A stretch of DNA of 64,000 bases from Eutypa lata (Eukaryota > Ascomycota > Sordariomycetes > Xylariales > Diatrypaceae), in contig JAKULF010000003.1 in assembly GCA_022661535.1 (NCBI GenBank), positions 558,001 to 622,000 of the forward strand. The letters run 5' to 3'. Positions 47,150 through 60,421 of this stretch are shown piece by piece. The notes beneath the pieces are model-generated. The model was not told the origin of the DNA. It was given only the letters and a program-made list of their open reading frames with translations, and ran no database searches. The position numbers and the translations under genes were made by a program. How positions within the stretch are numbered: the first letter of the stretch is position 1; each line of letters opens with the position of its first letter.

Positions 47150-48264
47150 GTGAACCAGTTTAATTGTGTAGGCGAGTGAATGGGTGAATGAGTGAGTACG
47201 TAGGTAAGCAGGTTGGTTTGCAGTTTCCCCTTTCCTTCCCTCCTCTCCTATCTGACGAAGAAACCAAACACGCAATCAAACAAACAAACTCTTAAGAACA
47301 AAGGAATAGAGTCATGTAGGTCCATCCATCCAGCCATCAATCTGTCCGTCCCTCCGCTTTCCCCTTCCCCTTCCCCCTTCCCCCTTCCCTTTCCCCTAAA
47401 AATCTCACTGAGCATGTAGGTAGTGCTAGTGACCTCGCTGCGGTTTAACCGCATCATATCATATCACATCACATCACAACTCTGCCAATCAACAAATAAA
47501 TATGTAGTCTCGGGTCTCGGGGGCAACAAACAAAAAGAGCATAATTGGTATTAATGTTGGATCTGCTGTAGACTTCGTGTGTACGTGTGTGTCTGCCCTG
47601 GCCAAACATGATGGGGATTCCTTCATCCCCCCCGTTCCCTTTGAACTCCTTCTCCCCCTTTCCCTCCCTCATTGCCACATATTCCTAACCAGACGTGAAG
47701 ACGAAGAAGAAAAGAAGAAAAAAGAGAAGCGGCTCCTCCTAGTGACTTTTCCTTCCATCATCACTAAACGTCAACTAGCCAGCCGCCCTCCAATTATCGA
47801 TGATGATGATATCGTGATGCATCCCTAATGATGATAAAACAAGTTCTAGGTAAACCCGTATGTATGTATGTACGCATGCTTTCACACCACTTTCCTATCA
47901 ATAGTACATTCAAGTATACTCGAGTGATGAGCGATTCCAACCACGTTTTTGTTGTAGTCGGGTTTTGTTTCCGCCATCATAGTCGGGCATTGTGTTGTGT
48001 GTTCGCTGTTAAAAAGATGTAGAAATATCTACGAGAATCATACCGGGCCATTTGTCCAGGTAGGTGCCCCGGATGCGTTGTATTCAAATGAGCGGTCTTC
48101 CAGGCGGTCGAGGACACGATAATGTCGAGGGAGCGGAAGAAGGAAAGTCGAGAGATGGGTAGGGTATCTCGTATGTGAAAACGGAATAAAGGGATTTCGT
48201 AGAATTCGTATCGTCGTCATCGCCGCCTGCCTTCCGCCGCTAGCCTTACGCCAAAAAAGAACCC

Positions 48265-49616
48265 CTAAGATTTGCTTAATTTTCGAAGTAGCCAGCTCTT
48301 GCGCTTCTCCGCCGGTGCTGGGCTGGCTTGTGGGCTTGCAGATGGTTCGATTCTCGAGACCTTCCTCAGCAGAGATCCACCAACATCTTTCCTGGGCGGG
48401 GGAGGCCCATTCTCCATCCTGCGTGGCGCCACGGGAACACCAAATGCCGGAGGCTGGTATGAAGAGTCTTGACCGAAATTGATACCATAGTCGTTGACTG
48501 GTTCTTGACGCTTCGGTGGCGAACGACGGTCGATAGAGCTGTTCTCGCTGCTAGTGGGATCAGTCTGGTATCCCGCCGGCTCTCCGTAACTGCCGCTGCC
48601 AGCGCCAGAGGCGACCGTCTCGTACGATCGGTGGTTATTCGGTACCGGGTATACGTTTCTACCCATAGGTCGGTTCACCGGAGGCTCGGACTGCATTCTC
48701 GAATACCTATTTCGCCCGCCATCGTAACCATCCTGATAACTGTGCTGTCGGGAATCGTACATGTTGCTGTCACGTCGTCCACCATAGTAGCTTTCTTGTG
48801 GGAACCGAGGGGTGCCTAAGAGGGTATTCTGGTCAAATCCTGCAACGATCGATAAATTATGCACATGTAAATGGGTACTCACTGCTATTGCCATTAGCGT
48901 AATAGCTACTCCGTCTATTCCCGGTTACGGTGGAATCCGTGTCTCCTCTAATGAGAACGGATTTGCGGTCGTAGCCTCCGTCAATGGCAGCTTCAAAACT
49001 CCGAATTGTATCCAGGGGACGTTCCCATCGGCTTCTCGTGGGGTTGGATCGATCAGGATCTGCTGAGGGTGGTATTAGCATTGAGAAATATCTGATTGTG
49101 TAGAAAAAACATCGAAGTATGTTAAGAGTTCGTACCTATAGGATTGCCGTTGGCATCTTTGTGCTGTATCGAACTCAGCGGTTTTAACGCCCTGTCACCA
49201 CCCATCATCTGGGCGACGGCAGCTACATATTCACGTCAGCACGTCACATCAATAAGGATGTTAGAGTAGAAAGACAAACCAGGTTCTGCTTCGCTGATAG
49301 CCAGCGTAGGGTCCGCTTTGCTGTGAAGTCTCTTAGATTCCTTCTCGGCCGATGTCTCGGAGTTGTGGTGATGGTGACCACTATCGCCACTCTTATGGGA
49401 TTTGTGAGATTTCTCGGACTTGAAGCTGAAGCCTCTAGACTTTCTAACCTCGCGGGGATTCTGAGTTGGTGGTGCCGAGGGAGGTTGGCTTTGCTGTTGT
49501 ACCTGTGGTTGCTGGTAGGCTACGTGTTGTTGTTGTTGTTGTTGATATTGCTGCTGGCCCTGCTGCTGCTGCGGCGGCGCGGGCAGAGGATGACTGTTAT
49601 AGCTTGGGGCCGCCAT
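48265..49616 (-). CDS. DUF2406-family protein
   Basis: Four exons, 49280-49616, 49136-49222, 48883-49062 and 48265-48839, join in frame to 392 aa. A Gln/Pro-rich N-terminus (runs of Q, residues 15-45) is followed by the conserved core: LHSKADPTLAISEAEPG, LKPLSSIQHKDANGNPIADP, SNPTRSRWERPLDTIRSFEA. This order is diagnostic of DUF2406, a fungal family of unknown molecular role found at the cell periphery and stress-linked in yeasts as far as I recall. The C-terminal half is disordered, rich in Tyr, Arg, Ser and Gly, and ends in a basic patch (KRKSWLLRKLSKS) that could bind membrane. All three introns (57, 73 and 43 nt) have proper borders; the last is short but in frame. Confidence 0.88.
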
Positions 49617-51735
49617 TTTGAACTCGGGCTAGCTGATGCCTGTCCTTTATCAACCCGGAGCCCTGTATGGGGATTGATAGGCGTAGTGGAGAGGTTAGAG
49701 AAGAGTGTGGATCGTGGGTGGGTGCGCTGGTGTAGCTCGTCACCTGGGTCCAGGGAACTATCGCGGATGATAATCTCGTTGTAACTGGGAAGAAAGCGGA
49801 CCAGTTCCACCTTTTAAGTGATGGTCAAGTTGATAGCGCGCCTACGAAGTAACTTCTCCCGTTTTATGTGTGACGCCAGTACTATTAGTGTGTAGCCCTG
49901 GGGTTTGAAGGCTGAGATATGAGATGGCAGGATGAATTAGCCAAAAATAATGGGGAAGATAAATCAACCAAGCCTTCCCAAAAAGAAGATATAAGATATT
50001 ATCGTGCTCCGGTGGATTCGTGAAATCGAGGAGTACCGTAAGAAAATCGAAACAATGGCGCAGGCGGCCGGGTGGTGGGTGATAGCGGTGGTTGGTTTTG
50101 CTGGGTTGGTTGGTTGGTCGATCGGTCCAGATTAGAGAGATAGGTATTGCGATACGCTGCTAGGGGCCTGCCAAGATATCAATCAATCAATATGTACTCT
50201 TCTTCATAGTCTGTAGCTGTGATTGAATGTACCATCAATCATCGAAATACACAAGTGAATTGACTTTAAACAACGGATGACTTCTTGAATCCCAGGTAGG
50301 TATCAATTGATGATGTGTCTGGCCACATAGCCAACGACTAATATTGATAACTACGACGATCCTTGATCAAGTGTATGTGTGAAATGAGTATTGCGTGTTT
50401 GGTTCGGAGCTTCTGTGTCATCTCAACATATTGGCTGCCATAAGAAAACAGACATACATAGGCAGGTATGTAAGTACTCTTAACAGGGGATATTTTTGAA
50501 GTACCTTTAAGGTTCCATTCAACTTCAAAAGCTGTGAACTGGGATGAGGGATATGCTGGGAAGCGCTTCTCTGTATGTAGGTATGTACATACATATGATG
50601 TGTGTATGTACGTGGTGTGGGTAGGTGTTGCTGTGGAGAGGCAGGGGTGATGGACGTATGTACGTACGCACGTAGTTAAGTACATATAAAAAAAGTATGG
50701 TACGAAACACAGATATTAAACTTGAAAGTTACCTACCTGCCTACTAAGTAAAGATATCCAGATGTTGATATCCAACAAGGTTTGTCCGTGGTTTTAAACA
50801 AGTACCGTGAGGTCCTGTTTATTTGGTAAAAGCAGTATGTAGTTGCTGCAAGCTGTACTTTGTAGTAGTAAACTGCGCGTATGCAATGTATGTAGTTATG
50901 TTCAAATGTTGTAGTTCATGGGCTGGATGGGCGGCAGGGCAACCATTCGCAGTGAGCACTTCAAGTCGCAGCTTAACCCGATTTTTCTAAAGTGCTTGGG
51001 TAGTCTCTTTCCCGCACGGCGTCTTGGCGTTGAAAGCTTCCGATAGATACGAAATTCCTTGACTTTTTTCCTCGTAAAATCCACTGCTAGGTACTGCTAT
51101 TGCCACAGCGCTGACAGATTGCAGGTAAAAGTCTCTCGGTAGCTCGTGCTTATGTACTTCGTACTTTTCTTCGATTAATCAATATCCGTTGACTAGCTCT
51201 TCTTCTTTAGAAGCGCCTCGAGGAACCGAAGCCGTAGAATTAGTCTAGAGATGCTCCTTGTCGATTGATCAACTTAGACTGGGGTAAGGGCTTGTTTAGA
51301 TTTTGGTGACGTCAATTGAACGGCCTGGTCGCGGGTAGATGTTCTTCTTTTATTATTGATGGCTTGTTTCAGGTCCAGTCGTGGCCGAATGGCATTCCCA
51401 GTTTGTCTAGGGATGTGTAACCTTCAAAATGACAGGGACGTCCAACACACACCGCACCTTGATCGCGCGTTCCGAACGTTGGGTTAGCGAATGTTTGAAT
51501 GCTATTCCTAGTGCAAAGTCAAAGGTCTCGTCAATTGCCAATTGCAGATCTGTCGCTCTGTCGCTCTGTAGCGTAAACTGTAAGTTGTAGGACCTGCCAG
51601 GATTTATCTCCCGAGTTTAGTTTATATAGACGAAGTTAACGAACGTTGTAAGGTCTAATTAAAAATAGGTAACGTTGGCGTTAAGGTGAAATATAACGAG
51701 AGTACAATAAAGTCGGAAAGGGTTCTAAATTACAA
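49617..51735. other. Intergenic, no gene seen
   Basis: This includes the promoter of the DUF2406 gene. A GTATGTA/GTACGTA-rich patch (50575-50700) makes a 115-codon minus-strand frame that is low-complexity and unsupported. No RNA gene is seen. Confidence 0.4.
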
Positions 51736-52110
51736 TTAAGAGGTCGAACGATGGATATGTAGGTATATATGTATACTAGGCATGTGAATTGCCTGCAAAT
51801 GGAATACTTGTGGCAATCGATTATTCTTGGAGATAACTATGGTTGAAAGCAAATCACAAACGGCATTCATCAAGTCTCCGGTCGACTGGGGGGTACTGGA
51901 GGTCTTTCTATCAATTTCTAAGCACCCCTCAAGGGCTCTTCTGTATGGCCCGACTATGGTTTGGTCTGGTCCGTAGTCCTGATGATTGCGTGGTGTTTCC
52001 TTAGCTGTTGCGACATTTGGAAATTTATTAACAAAGATGACGCACACTACGTACGTTTTTAGCATCTGTCGCCATATAATCCCGGTGAAAATCCATTTAC
52101 ATAGCTCCAA
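51736..52110 (-). CDS. Unassigned 124-codon open frame
   Basis: An ATG-led minus-strand frame with a hydrophobic N-terminal third and a polar middle reading AKETPRNHQDYGPDQTIVG, then GDLMNAVCDLLSTIVIS. The composition is more protein-like than neighbouring frames, but there is no known domain and no intron signals. It could be a small gene, an exon remnant or chance. Confidence 0.18.
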   Translation of the reverse strand: MELCKWIFTGIIWRQMLKTYVVCVIFVNKFPNVATAKETPRNHQDYGPDQTIVGPYRRALEGCLEIDRKTSSTPQSTGDLMNAVCDLLSTIVISKNNRLPQVFHLQAIHMPSIHIYLHIHRSTS

Positions 52111-53621
52111 TGCGACTCATGTCATGTGTCTAGATTCCCTCTTCATAGGTAGGTCTTCTTACTACGGCCATCTCTCATGAATAATATATTATACTCAAAT
52201 AGTATGAGATTTCATATAGCTTTGTAACAACTCAGCTTTCCTATGCCTGAGTTGTAATGCGATTATTTCTCATGTATTGTCTCATTATGAAGCTGCGAGA
52301 TGTTTTATTCTTTAGTCCATCTATTGTGCATACATGACTAGATACCTAGGATGCAGTATAAGCTGTTGCCTTGCTTAGTGTACCCTAAGGATGAATCCTC
52401 CAATGGCATACGGCCAACTCCCCTTACTTACATGAATGTCTATCAATTATATATGTAATGAGGGGATGCTCATCCATGAACTAAATAGCACTGCCTCGAC
52501 CTACTGTAGTAGTTTGGTGATATCTACCAGCTAAAAGGTTCATAGTTGCCGAACCCGCATGCAAAAAGATAGCGATATATTAGCGCGAGGAAGTCTCGGT
52601 CCCACGGGTTCCAGACTGTGGGAGAGCTCCTCAAGTGTTGTGTGTTGTGTTCAAGGGTTCAAGGCCTCGAAGCCAAGAGTTGACTACCCATCAAACTAAC
52701 TACGTAAATAAGCCGTACCACCCCCGATCGGCCGATCTTTGCTAGCAGTACGGAGTACCGTACCTACAATAAAGAATCATTCCATCGCATGGCATCGCCG
52801 GAAAGCGAAGGTGGGGGGGGCTTTGAATACGTGGACAGACCGACACCGCCACGCCCACGGCAACGAAAAAAAATACGAAGCGTTGGCTGCAGTCTCTCAC
52901 CAATTGACACCTCAATCACACGTCAAATAAACCCGATCACCGCATATGGTGTGCGAGCTTATTTTTTTTTCTTTCTTCCCTTTCTCCCAATGGATTTGAC
53001 GTGTGCCTGACAGATCTCCCCTTTTTTCTTCCTCCCTTGGCAAGCAGGCAAGTTTACTGCCTCAGAACCAAATTCAAAAATCAGGTATCGCAGTCGTAAT
53101 GGTCAGCAACTCTTTTCTTTATTAGGCCCTGTCATTACCTCATTCTGTGTAAGAAGGGAGCTTGGCTGATTTAATGGCCCCAGGATGTTGAAGCATTTTA
53201 GGCAGGGTTTCGAATTTGTCCCTTCTGGAAAACCTGTGTGATCGACGGCTTTTTTAACCATGTTTACCGCTGTATTGGATCGTAGAACATGGAAAAGTTA
53301 AACAATTGCATTCTCGTAGCTCCTGACGCCAAGATATGTACCTTATCAAGTATAACGCTGGATGCGGTTGTTGCAGGTGCACAGCCCAACCAAAATAACC
53401 TTAAACCCCGACAACCTACTTAAAAGTCCGGCCTGCTCCATGTCTCATCCATCACCATTGCCTGCAAACGGCATGGTCAATATATTGATTGATGTTAAAC
53501 AAATTGGCAAGTTGCCTAGTCTATACCAATGTGGGCATTGAACGAATGCTATCGATCTCAAGATAACTTTATTTAGACACTATAAGATACAGGAAGTCCT
53601 TTGGTATTCTGATCTGTTTTC
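52111..53621. other. Intergenic, no gene seen
   Basis: This is the 3' flank of ADE1. Frames of 63-73 codons near 52739-53010 are unsupported. Confidence 0.4.
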
Positions 53622-55695
53622 TTAGGCTTCAAGGCTCTTCAGTGCCTCTTCTAGAGACCTTCCTGTCAGTAGCTCGTACACTTCCGTGTAGCGGCCCTTT
53701 GTCTTCTCGACAACTTCCGGAGGCATCTCTACATCTGGCTTTCCCTTCTGTAGTCAAGTGTTAGTCTTGAGGGTCTAAGGGGCGAAGCTTCTTCAATCGA
53801 TATCTTCAACGTACCAGACCGTTCGACGTCAACCAGTTCCTGAGCACCTGCTTATCGACTACTGCATGTTAGCGCACCGTACCGAGGCTTGAGGGATCCA
53901 CTTCCCGAGCCATCCGAGACATATCACGATTATATAGCACGGCCAAGTGAATGGAGTACGAATACGCTATGAGAAACACCTACAGGAGTCTTGATCGCGT
54001 CCGACTACGAGTCATGTTAGTATTTCTTTAACGCCGGATAAGAGTGATTGATAAAAGAGTCCAATGTGGGAAGGATGCTAGGAATGAGAGATGGAGAATA
54101 CCACCTGGGCCTAGCACAAGCGCAAAGAATCACATACCTTGGTAATCGGCTTTACTCCAGAATCGCGAGGAATCGGGACTACGTATCTCCATGTTAGTAT
54201 TCTATCCAAACACCGCGACAGCCATGGGGTAAGTGCTACGATTCCGGGGCAACGCACGTGAGAACCTCATCAACGAGGTAAATCTCGTCGGTTTCGACAT
54301 CCAAGCCGAACTCGAACTTGGTATCCGCCTACAAATGATACGGTTAGCGGCTTCTTAGCAGGTGAAATACGAGAAGGCTCTACTGTTAAGATGTTCTCAG
54401 CTTTCCCGGAGTTCCCAGGAGCCAGAAAATAGGGAGTTAGATGAAGACAGGCGGAAATTCCACTCACTATAATGATACCGCGTTCCTCGGCGTACGCAGC
54501 GCCTGCTTTATAACATGCAAGTGCTAGCTCTTCGAGGCGCGAGGCATACTTTTCGCCGACGATCACCTTCGCCTCATCTGGAGAGATGTTGACATCCTTC
54601 TCTCCGAGCTCTGCCTTGGTGGAAGGCGTGTAGATGGGCTTGGGAAGCTGCTGGCACTGCTTTAACCCAGTAGGTTGCGGCAGACCGTGGATTGTTTGAG
54701 TCTTTTGGTACCTTCAGGAAAGGGTTAGATATGCTTAAAAGTCATATCCGTTGAAAAGGGGTGGTTACTTACTCCAACCATGCGCTCCCTGTGACATAGC
54801 CACGCACTATTCCACTATGATGTTAGACTACCTTTCGGGGAAAAGGTTCTTACACCATTAGGGGGTGGTTGAAAAGGGGTACTTGCCGATTGCCTCAATT
54901 GGGAAGATTTTCAGACGACTGGTAAAGTCAAATGTCATCAATTCATAAACCCCTTATCTATAGCTTGCTAGGACATAGTAAAAGCATCAACTCGGATAAA
55001 CCATACCGAACAATCATCGAGCGCCCACGCAACATGTCCCGCTCGTCAGCAGTGATAACGTCAGGCGCCGCGGGTGGAGTGAGGCTAATAAAATGATGCT
55101 TCAAGCCTGGAATCCGGGATGAAAGCACCTCAAACCATTTCGCCGATAGTAGGGTCAAGATGAGCCCCTTAGATGATATGCCATTCTACCGTAATCCGAT
55201 ATTAGCATCTGCCAGGCGGTGGTGATCCATTAAAGCACATAGCAGCGAATGTAAGGCATCCGGATAAAGCCGAAATGTCTCGAGACGAAGATTCATTTTC
55301 TAGTTTAACTACATGAAACATCAAGGTTGGGAGTAGCTAACCTTGAGAATGACATCGTATGCACTTATACGATCTAGGACCAACTAGATTAATATCTCAA
55401 GAAAAGACACGGAAAATAATCGTAGAATAAGCATACCTGATGTGACGAAAAGGAGGGTATGGCCATCCGGGAGGGAGAAGAGGTCCCTGCCACATTCTAT
55501 GTCAGCCTTGCCCCTGAAAGCTAACCATTGTGAGATGCTTGATATCTCATGCAGATCTCCTTATCCGACCGGGCTCGGCGGAAACCTGCGAAAAAAGGGG
55601 GAAGTCTTGACACGGGAATTTCCATACCTGACTTTACCCTGAGACAGCCGGGGAAGGGAAGTAAGGGGGATGGACGTGAGTGCCTCGGAAGACAT
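53622..55695 (-). CDS. ADE1: SAICAR synthetase (phosphoribosylaminoimidazole-succinocarboxamide synthase)
   Basis: Twelve exons on the minus strand: 55628-55695, 55437-55486, 55342-55373, 55007-55185, 54887-54918, 54773-54806, 54468-54711, 54258-54328, 54138-54178, 53984-54004, 53815-53858 and 53622-53747. They sum to 313 aa, close to yeast Ade1. Family blocks are clear: LPRLSQGKVRDLFSLPDGH, RISAYDVILKNGI, EAIVRGYVTGSAWLEYQ, IIADTKFEFGLD, YLVDEVLTPDSSRFW and SFDKQVLRNWL. It joins CAIR and aspartate with ATP in step 7 of purine synthesis, in the cytosol. Intron 5 uses a GC-AG border (donor GCAAGT at 54886-54881); the nearby GT would break frame. Eleven introns in a gene this size is dense. No defect is seen. 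Confidence 0.95.
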
Positions 55696-58600
55696 TTTGG
55701 TTGATGCTGTCGGTGCAACTTTTTCTAAAATTGGATGTTGCGCGGCGCATCGCGGGGTCCTTTTCCGCGCATTGGAAAATTCAATGTTCAAAGTAACGTG
55801 GGGTAAAAAAAAACGGGTGGGGCTTCTCCTAACTACCTATGTAGCAGCTGTTACATCATATTATGCCCAGCCACTGTGGCTAGTTAGGTGATGAGTGATT
55901 AATAGACTACACTACATACATAGAGGACGGGAATGCCTTCAAAAAGTCAATACCTGCTCACGCTCCTAGTCAAGGATAAACATTTCCAATTAAAGCATTA
56001 GCAATTTGCTGTTTACTACGCATGTCCTATGTAGCTATGTACTTCGTACACAGTTGATAATCATGTACATAGTTGATAAGGCCAGGCTATCTTAAAATCT
56101 ACTATACGCGGATCCTTCAACTGAAGCGGATCCTCCGGCTGCAACTTAGGGTTGCGTTGGCCCGCTGCATCCACCCAGTCTTCCGTATCTTGCATCTTGC
56201 ATCTGCACATAGACTGGAGGAACCGGATTTCCTCACATCGCTGAGCCTCCCACCTCCTCGCTTTCGCCTCCGCATGCTAGATTGTTGGTGTATGACGCGT
56301 GGCCCTGATCTTCTGCTTTATGTCAACAGACGGATATTACCATACACAGTCAGTTAATGTTCATAAATCAAACATAGGGTTATCTTCGCCAAAATGTGCC
56401 GCTAGACCCTAAATCCAGCATAGTTAGCCCATGTCCTAGGTATGTTCATACATCAATATATGCAGGCGATTTGACAGCGCCCCCAGCCTACTGCATGCAA
56501 AACCCCACCCTTCTGGTGTTGGGCACGACTGCGTATAAGTAGCGTAGCCTCGTACTCACGGAGACCTACCTACCTACCCACCGCGGTTGCTTGTTCGCAG
56601 AAAGCTAAGACCGTCAACGTCAACGCTTCCACGATGCCACCTCCCTAAGGCTGCTCCTGTTTTAATATGTGTATATGTATATAGAAGACCCCCCTCCCCT
56701 CCTCGCTCCTCGTTATAGCACGCGACGTTTTGCTCTCTTATCGCCCGCCGATTCTGACAAGTCCGAGAAAGTGCTATCTTGTACCTAGGTATCAGCAGGC
56801 TGCACTGCGCTGCGGCTACTCGCAGACGGGGGCAGCCCCTTTTTCTCGGGCCTCGAATTTCGGGGTCCTTCATCCCTTATCTATCTTCCTGTGTAATCCG
56901 CGACAGGTCACCTCGGGTGCTACGGTGGGGGGTAGGGTAGACGGACGGTGCGCATCTTCTGGGATGTTATTAGGTGCCACTTCATGAGTAAAACTATATT
57001 AAGTGAGTAAGTATGTATGCAAGGTGACTGTGCCATACGTAATAGTAAGTTAAGTATAGGAGATTCTGGGGTGGATCAGTAGGTAAGGAGGATCATAGAA
57101 CAGCTCTGAATGCATCGGTTGGGTTGGTGCCTTCGTTTCCCCTTCCTTTCTTGTGTCGTTGACGGTCAGCGACATTGAAACTGGGTGTTCCTTCGGATGT
57201 TATGTGGGATATGTAGTCAAATGACTCGGTTTAGAGGCATTATAGCACGACGACGACATTCGAAACGTACTATCACGACTATTTATTTTTGAATCACCTA
57301 GGCTACCTAGTAATCGCCACCTATTCGTGGACATCTACTCTCCATAGTATTATAACACCACCTCTTTAGGGAATTCAGATAATAATATATATAAACGGCA
57401 TGCATAATAAGCTTTGTCCAAATCTACACAATGAAACCCCCTTTCTGCTAGCTGGTGTACTCCCCTTCGTTGTGTACGCAGTGTCGCTGACATCCTGACG
57501 AAGTTCGTTGCCTGTATATGAATCCCGCTTGGTGTCGAAGAGTTTCTGGAACAAGTGATCTGTCTCCTAACCCTCTCGGACTTTGAGAGCCACTGCCTCT
57601 GATCATCTCTTCAGCCATCCCCTCACAGCTGCTCTACCTAGATGTGTCTTCCCCCCTATGGTCCACCATATCTTAATGTCAAGGTAGATATATATCAAGG
57701 AAGGAAGTTATCATTCCCTTGTATCCTTGTATGTATAGGTCCTGGGACAGGACCTACGTCCTTGTTCCTTTGCACAGTTTTCTACATAAGACAACTTCTG
57801 ATATTTCGCTTAGCACTTACAGACGCCATAACCAGCACGACTATTCGCTTGCTTGTCCGCTAGAAGCCCCCATGTCCGGGAGACTTCACCGCCATCACCT
57901 TATATCTCGGGAGTTATTGGTTGGTAGCGAAGGGGCCTAATCAGCCTGGCACAGACGGCCATCCCGCCACGTGCAGAACCAGAGGATGTCAATCTCAGGA
58001 TCCATCCACAATGAACGGTTAATCATGATAGCAGCATACCTGTGAATAATCTATGGACCGTAAGCGCGACGCGTCGAGCGAAGTAGAGGAATAAGAGTAG
58101 ATCAGATAGGCAGACCAGACGAGACCAGACCAGCCCAGGCGAGGCGGTGGGTGACAGTAGCGGCGGAAGCAGCACCACCTGCAAGTCGAGCGACTAAAAA
58201 CGCCTGAAAACTTGACAATGCCTACTCTAACTATGATGGCAGTCAGGATAGTGAGTGAATATCCCAATCTCCCTGGGGTTGGTAGCGGTGCAACATCCAT
58301 CCAACCACCTGCCCATATAGTCACTACATGACTTCACTTTCCGGAGCAAGCGTAAAGCGAGACGAAGTCGGACTTCCACCACCCCTGTGCACACGTAGGG
58401 AAACTACCGAATAGTTGGTGCTCAGCGCCGGTTCCAGCTCCTTACCTAGCTGGTAGGCAGGCTGGCAGATATAGATAATCTGCTAGGTAAATTAGATAGG
58501 CATCTAGATAGACCTCATCGCCCTCTATTTAGTAGTAGCATGAAGGTCCGGCTGGTAAGCATTCTCCGAGTTACCTGCGTTTGTCGCATATCATCGATCT

Positions 58601-59585
58601 GACCACCCGATGTACACATGCGTACTCGAGGGCCGTTTTGGCCTGTGTATATTGTATGTACACGGAATCTACCAGCATAGAAATTCAGGGGAACTGGGTG
58701 TAGGGGGTTAGGGGGGAGGAAGGGGCCCGAGTCATTTATTGGATAGGGAGTAGGTAGGTGGGCAGGCAGCTCAGGTATGATACCTAATTTGTGGCCTTCG
58801 ACATGTTTGTACTAAAGCAAGTTAACATATATGCATATCGTGTTGTAAAAGACCAGTGCAGATAAGACAAGACCAGACAAGATATAGACAAGGTGGTTCA
58901 CATTGGCAGGGGGTATGCGAAGGCACTGGCTGTCGAAGTTCCGATGCCATTGAGCACCTACAATAGGGCTGGCCCCAAAGGTCGTCCCCCCCTGTTGCCT
59001 ACTATAGCCTCCATCGAAGTGACATCACTGGTGTAGTGGTCTCGGATTGGAATAGGCTAGGGAACCGCATCGTATGTTTTCTGGGAGTACATTCTCGAGA
59101 TATCCTAATAAGTGGTGGTTAAATGGCACCGAATCACAATGTGGACCAAGCACTAATTGGTAGAAGACGTCTAGAATCTGTCAAAGATGGACATAACATC
59201 GTTAACCATGAACTGCCGAATTTTTCATTTTGCTAGAAACTCAATGATGACTGAATGGTCCTCCATATGGAGACTGCCAAGGATCAGAACCGGTATTACC
59301 GCCGCAATGTACACAGTGATTCCCGTACGATTAAGTAGGTGTATCAAAGCTGCGAAGAGGGAGGCGACCCATTCTCAATCTCACGTCAATCGTTTTAAGT
59401 CCAGCGTCTTCCGTCTATATCCCCGTCACAGAAAAACTCTTATCCACAGTCTTTTTTTTTGGTTTGTTTGGTATTCTTTCTTGATTTGTTGCTAGATGCA
59501 AGGCCGAAAGCCGTTAACCTTGCCTAACCCAGATGCAGCCAATCATGAGAACCGTCCACACGACCAACTCCGGCTCGACCCCTTC
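55696..59585. other. Intergenic, no gene seen
   Basis: A 3.9-kb stretch with the ADE1 promoter at its left end. Frames up to 102 codons occur (56073-56357, 58019-58324, 59187-59495), with no domains, introns or family resemblance. Short CTAC/TAGG runs recur. No tRNA with an acceptable B box was found by eye. Confidence 0.4.
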
Positions 59586-60421
59586 TTATATCGAAGAGGG
59601 GTAGAGCATGATACGAACAGAAGCACCGAAAGACTTGGAGGGAAGAGGGTTGGTGAACTTGGCTCGAACGACGCCAGAGTTACCTAGGACTATCTGTCAG
59701 CACGAACATCCATCTCGAAGTATGATATCACAACACAATGACCGAGTTAATGACATACCGTGGGGTCGGGTGACTTTGCCCCAGATGACGCGAATCTTGG
59801 TTCCTCGGATCTCCTTCTGCGCCTTGTAGACATACGCGACCTTCTTGCCCAGGTAGAAGCTGTATTTAACGCGTCAGCTCAAGAACATATTCTGCTAGGA
59901 TTCCTCGTTAAACGTACTTGGCGGCGTTGGTGTCATCAACACCCTCAATCTTGATCAAACTCGTCTTGGGGTGGGTGGTGTGTCGGTTGCGCTGATAGCT
60001 CAGGTGACGACCCCTACAGAAATCTCCCATTAGCATTCAGGTTCGTGGGGTAGCAGCTTTTGCTCTAATTCGATTGTGCGAGTAGGCTCAGGTAGTTCTA
60101 ATATCTGGTTCATGGAATTTTTCTTGGACTGTCGTTCGTGTATTGTGCTCGGTCGTGCATATCGCAAATAATTAAGATTGGTAATGTCATGAAGATGCTA
60201 CTTACTTGACGTATACTAGAGCAGATGAATGTCAGCGCACGTCTTATGTAAATATTCAAACATTCCAAAAAAGAAGCCATCTTGGTAGGAAGATGGAGAT
60301 GGTCGCCATATTTTTGACTATGCGCCATCACATGATACACAATCCCATCTCAAAGACACCAACATTCGAAATTCATATTCTAGCATGGAATTTACTTACA
60401 TCTGTGACTCGACTCGGGCAT
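59586..60421 (-). CDS. RPL33: 60S ribosomal protein eL33 (L33/L35Ae)
   Basis: Five exons on the minus strand: 60400-60421, 60206-60215 (10 nt), 59918-60013, 59759-59859 and 59586-59683. They sum to 327 nt, 108 aa, against 107 aa in yeast. The product begins [20 protein letters not shown] and contains [47 protein letters not shown] and ends [12 protein letters not shown], matching eL33 along its length. The 10-nt exon supplies LYV and part of the Lys codon; without it the frame is lost. eL33 sits in the large ribosomal subunit. As in many fungal ribosomal genes, introns are placed near the 5' end. Confidence 0.95.
60206..60215 (-). other. RPL33: 10-nt microexon of RPL33
   Basis: Flanked by a CTCTAG acceptor and a GTAAGTAG donor on the minus strand. 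It restores the LYVKG segment conserved in eL33. Confidence 0.85.

Larger units (their letters stand above)
45903..48264. other. Intergenic, rich in simple repeats, no gene seen
   Basis: This contains several microsatellites: GATT repeats near 46011-46025 and 46425-46445, the 10-bp minisatellite at 46722-46877, a (CA)n run at 46919-46941, CTAC units at 47125-47149, and C/T-rich tracts near 47350-47400. Open frames across the minisatellite are artefacts of the repeat. Confidence 0.55.

Noticed and set aside
46600..47150. TAGG/CTAC runs as telomere or centromere-type repeats
   Set aside because: The unit is not TTAGGG, runs are short and dispersed, and unique genes lie on both sides.
50338..50685. 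115-codon minus-strand Thr/Tyr/His-rich frame
   Set aside because: It translates a GTATGTA/GTACGTA-rich simple-sequence patch; no other support.
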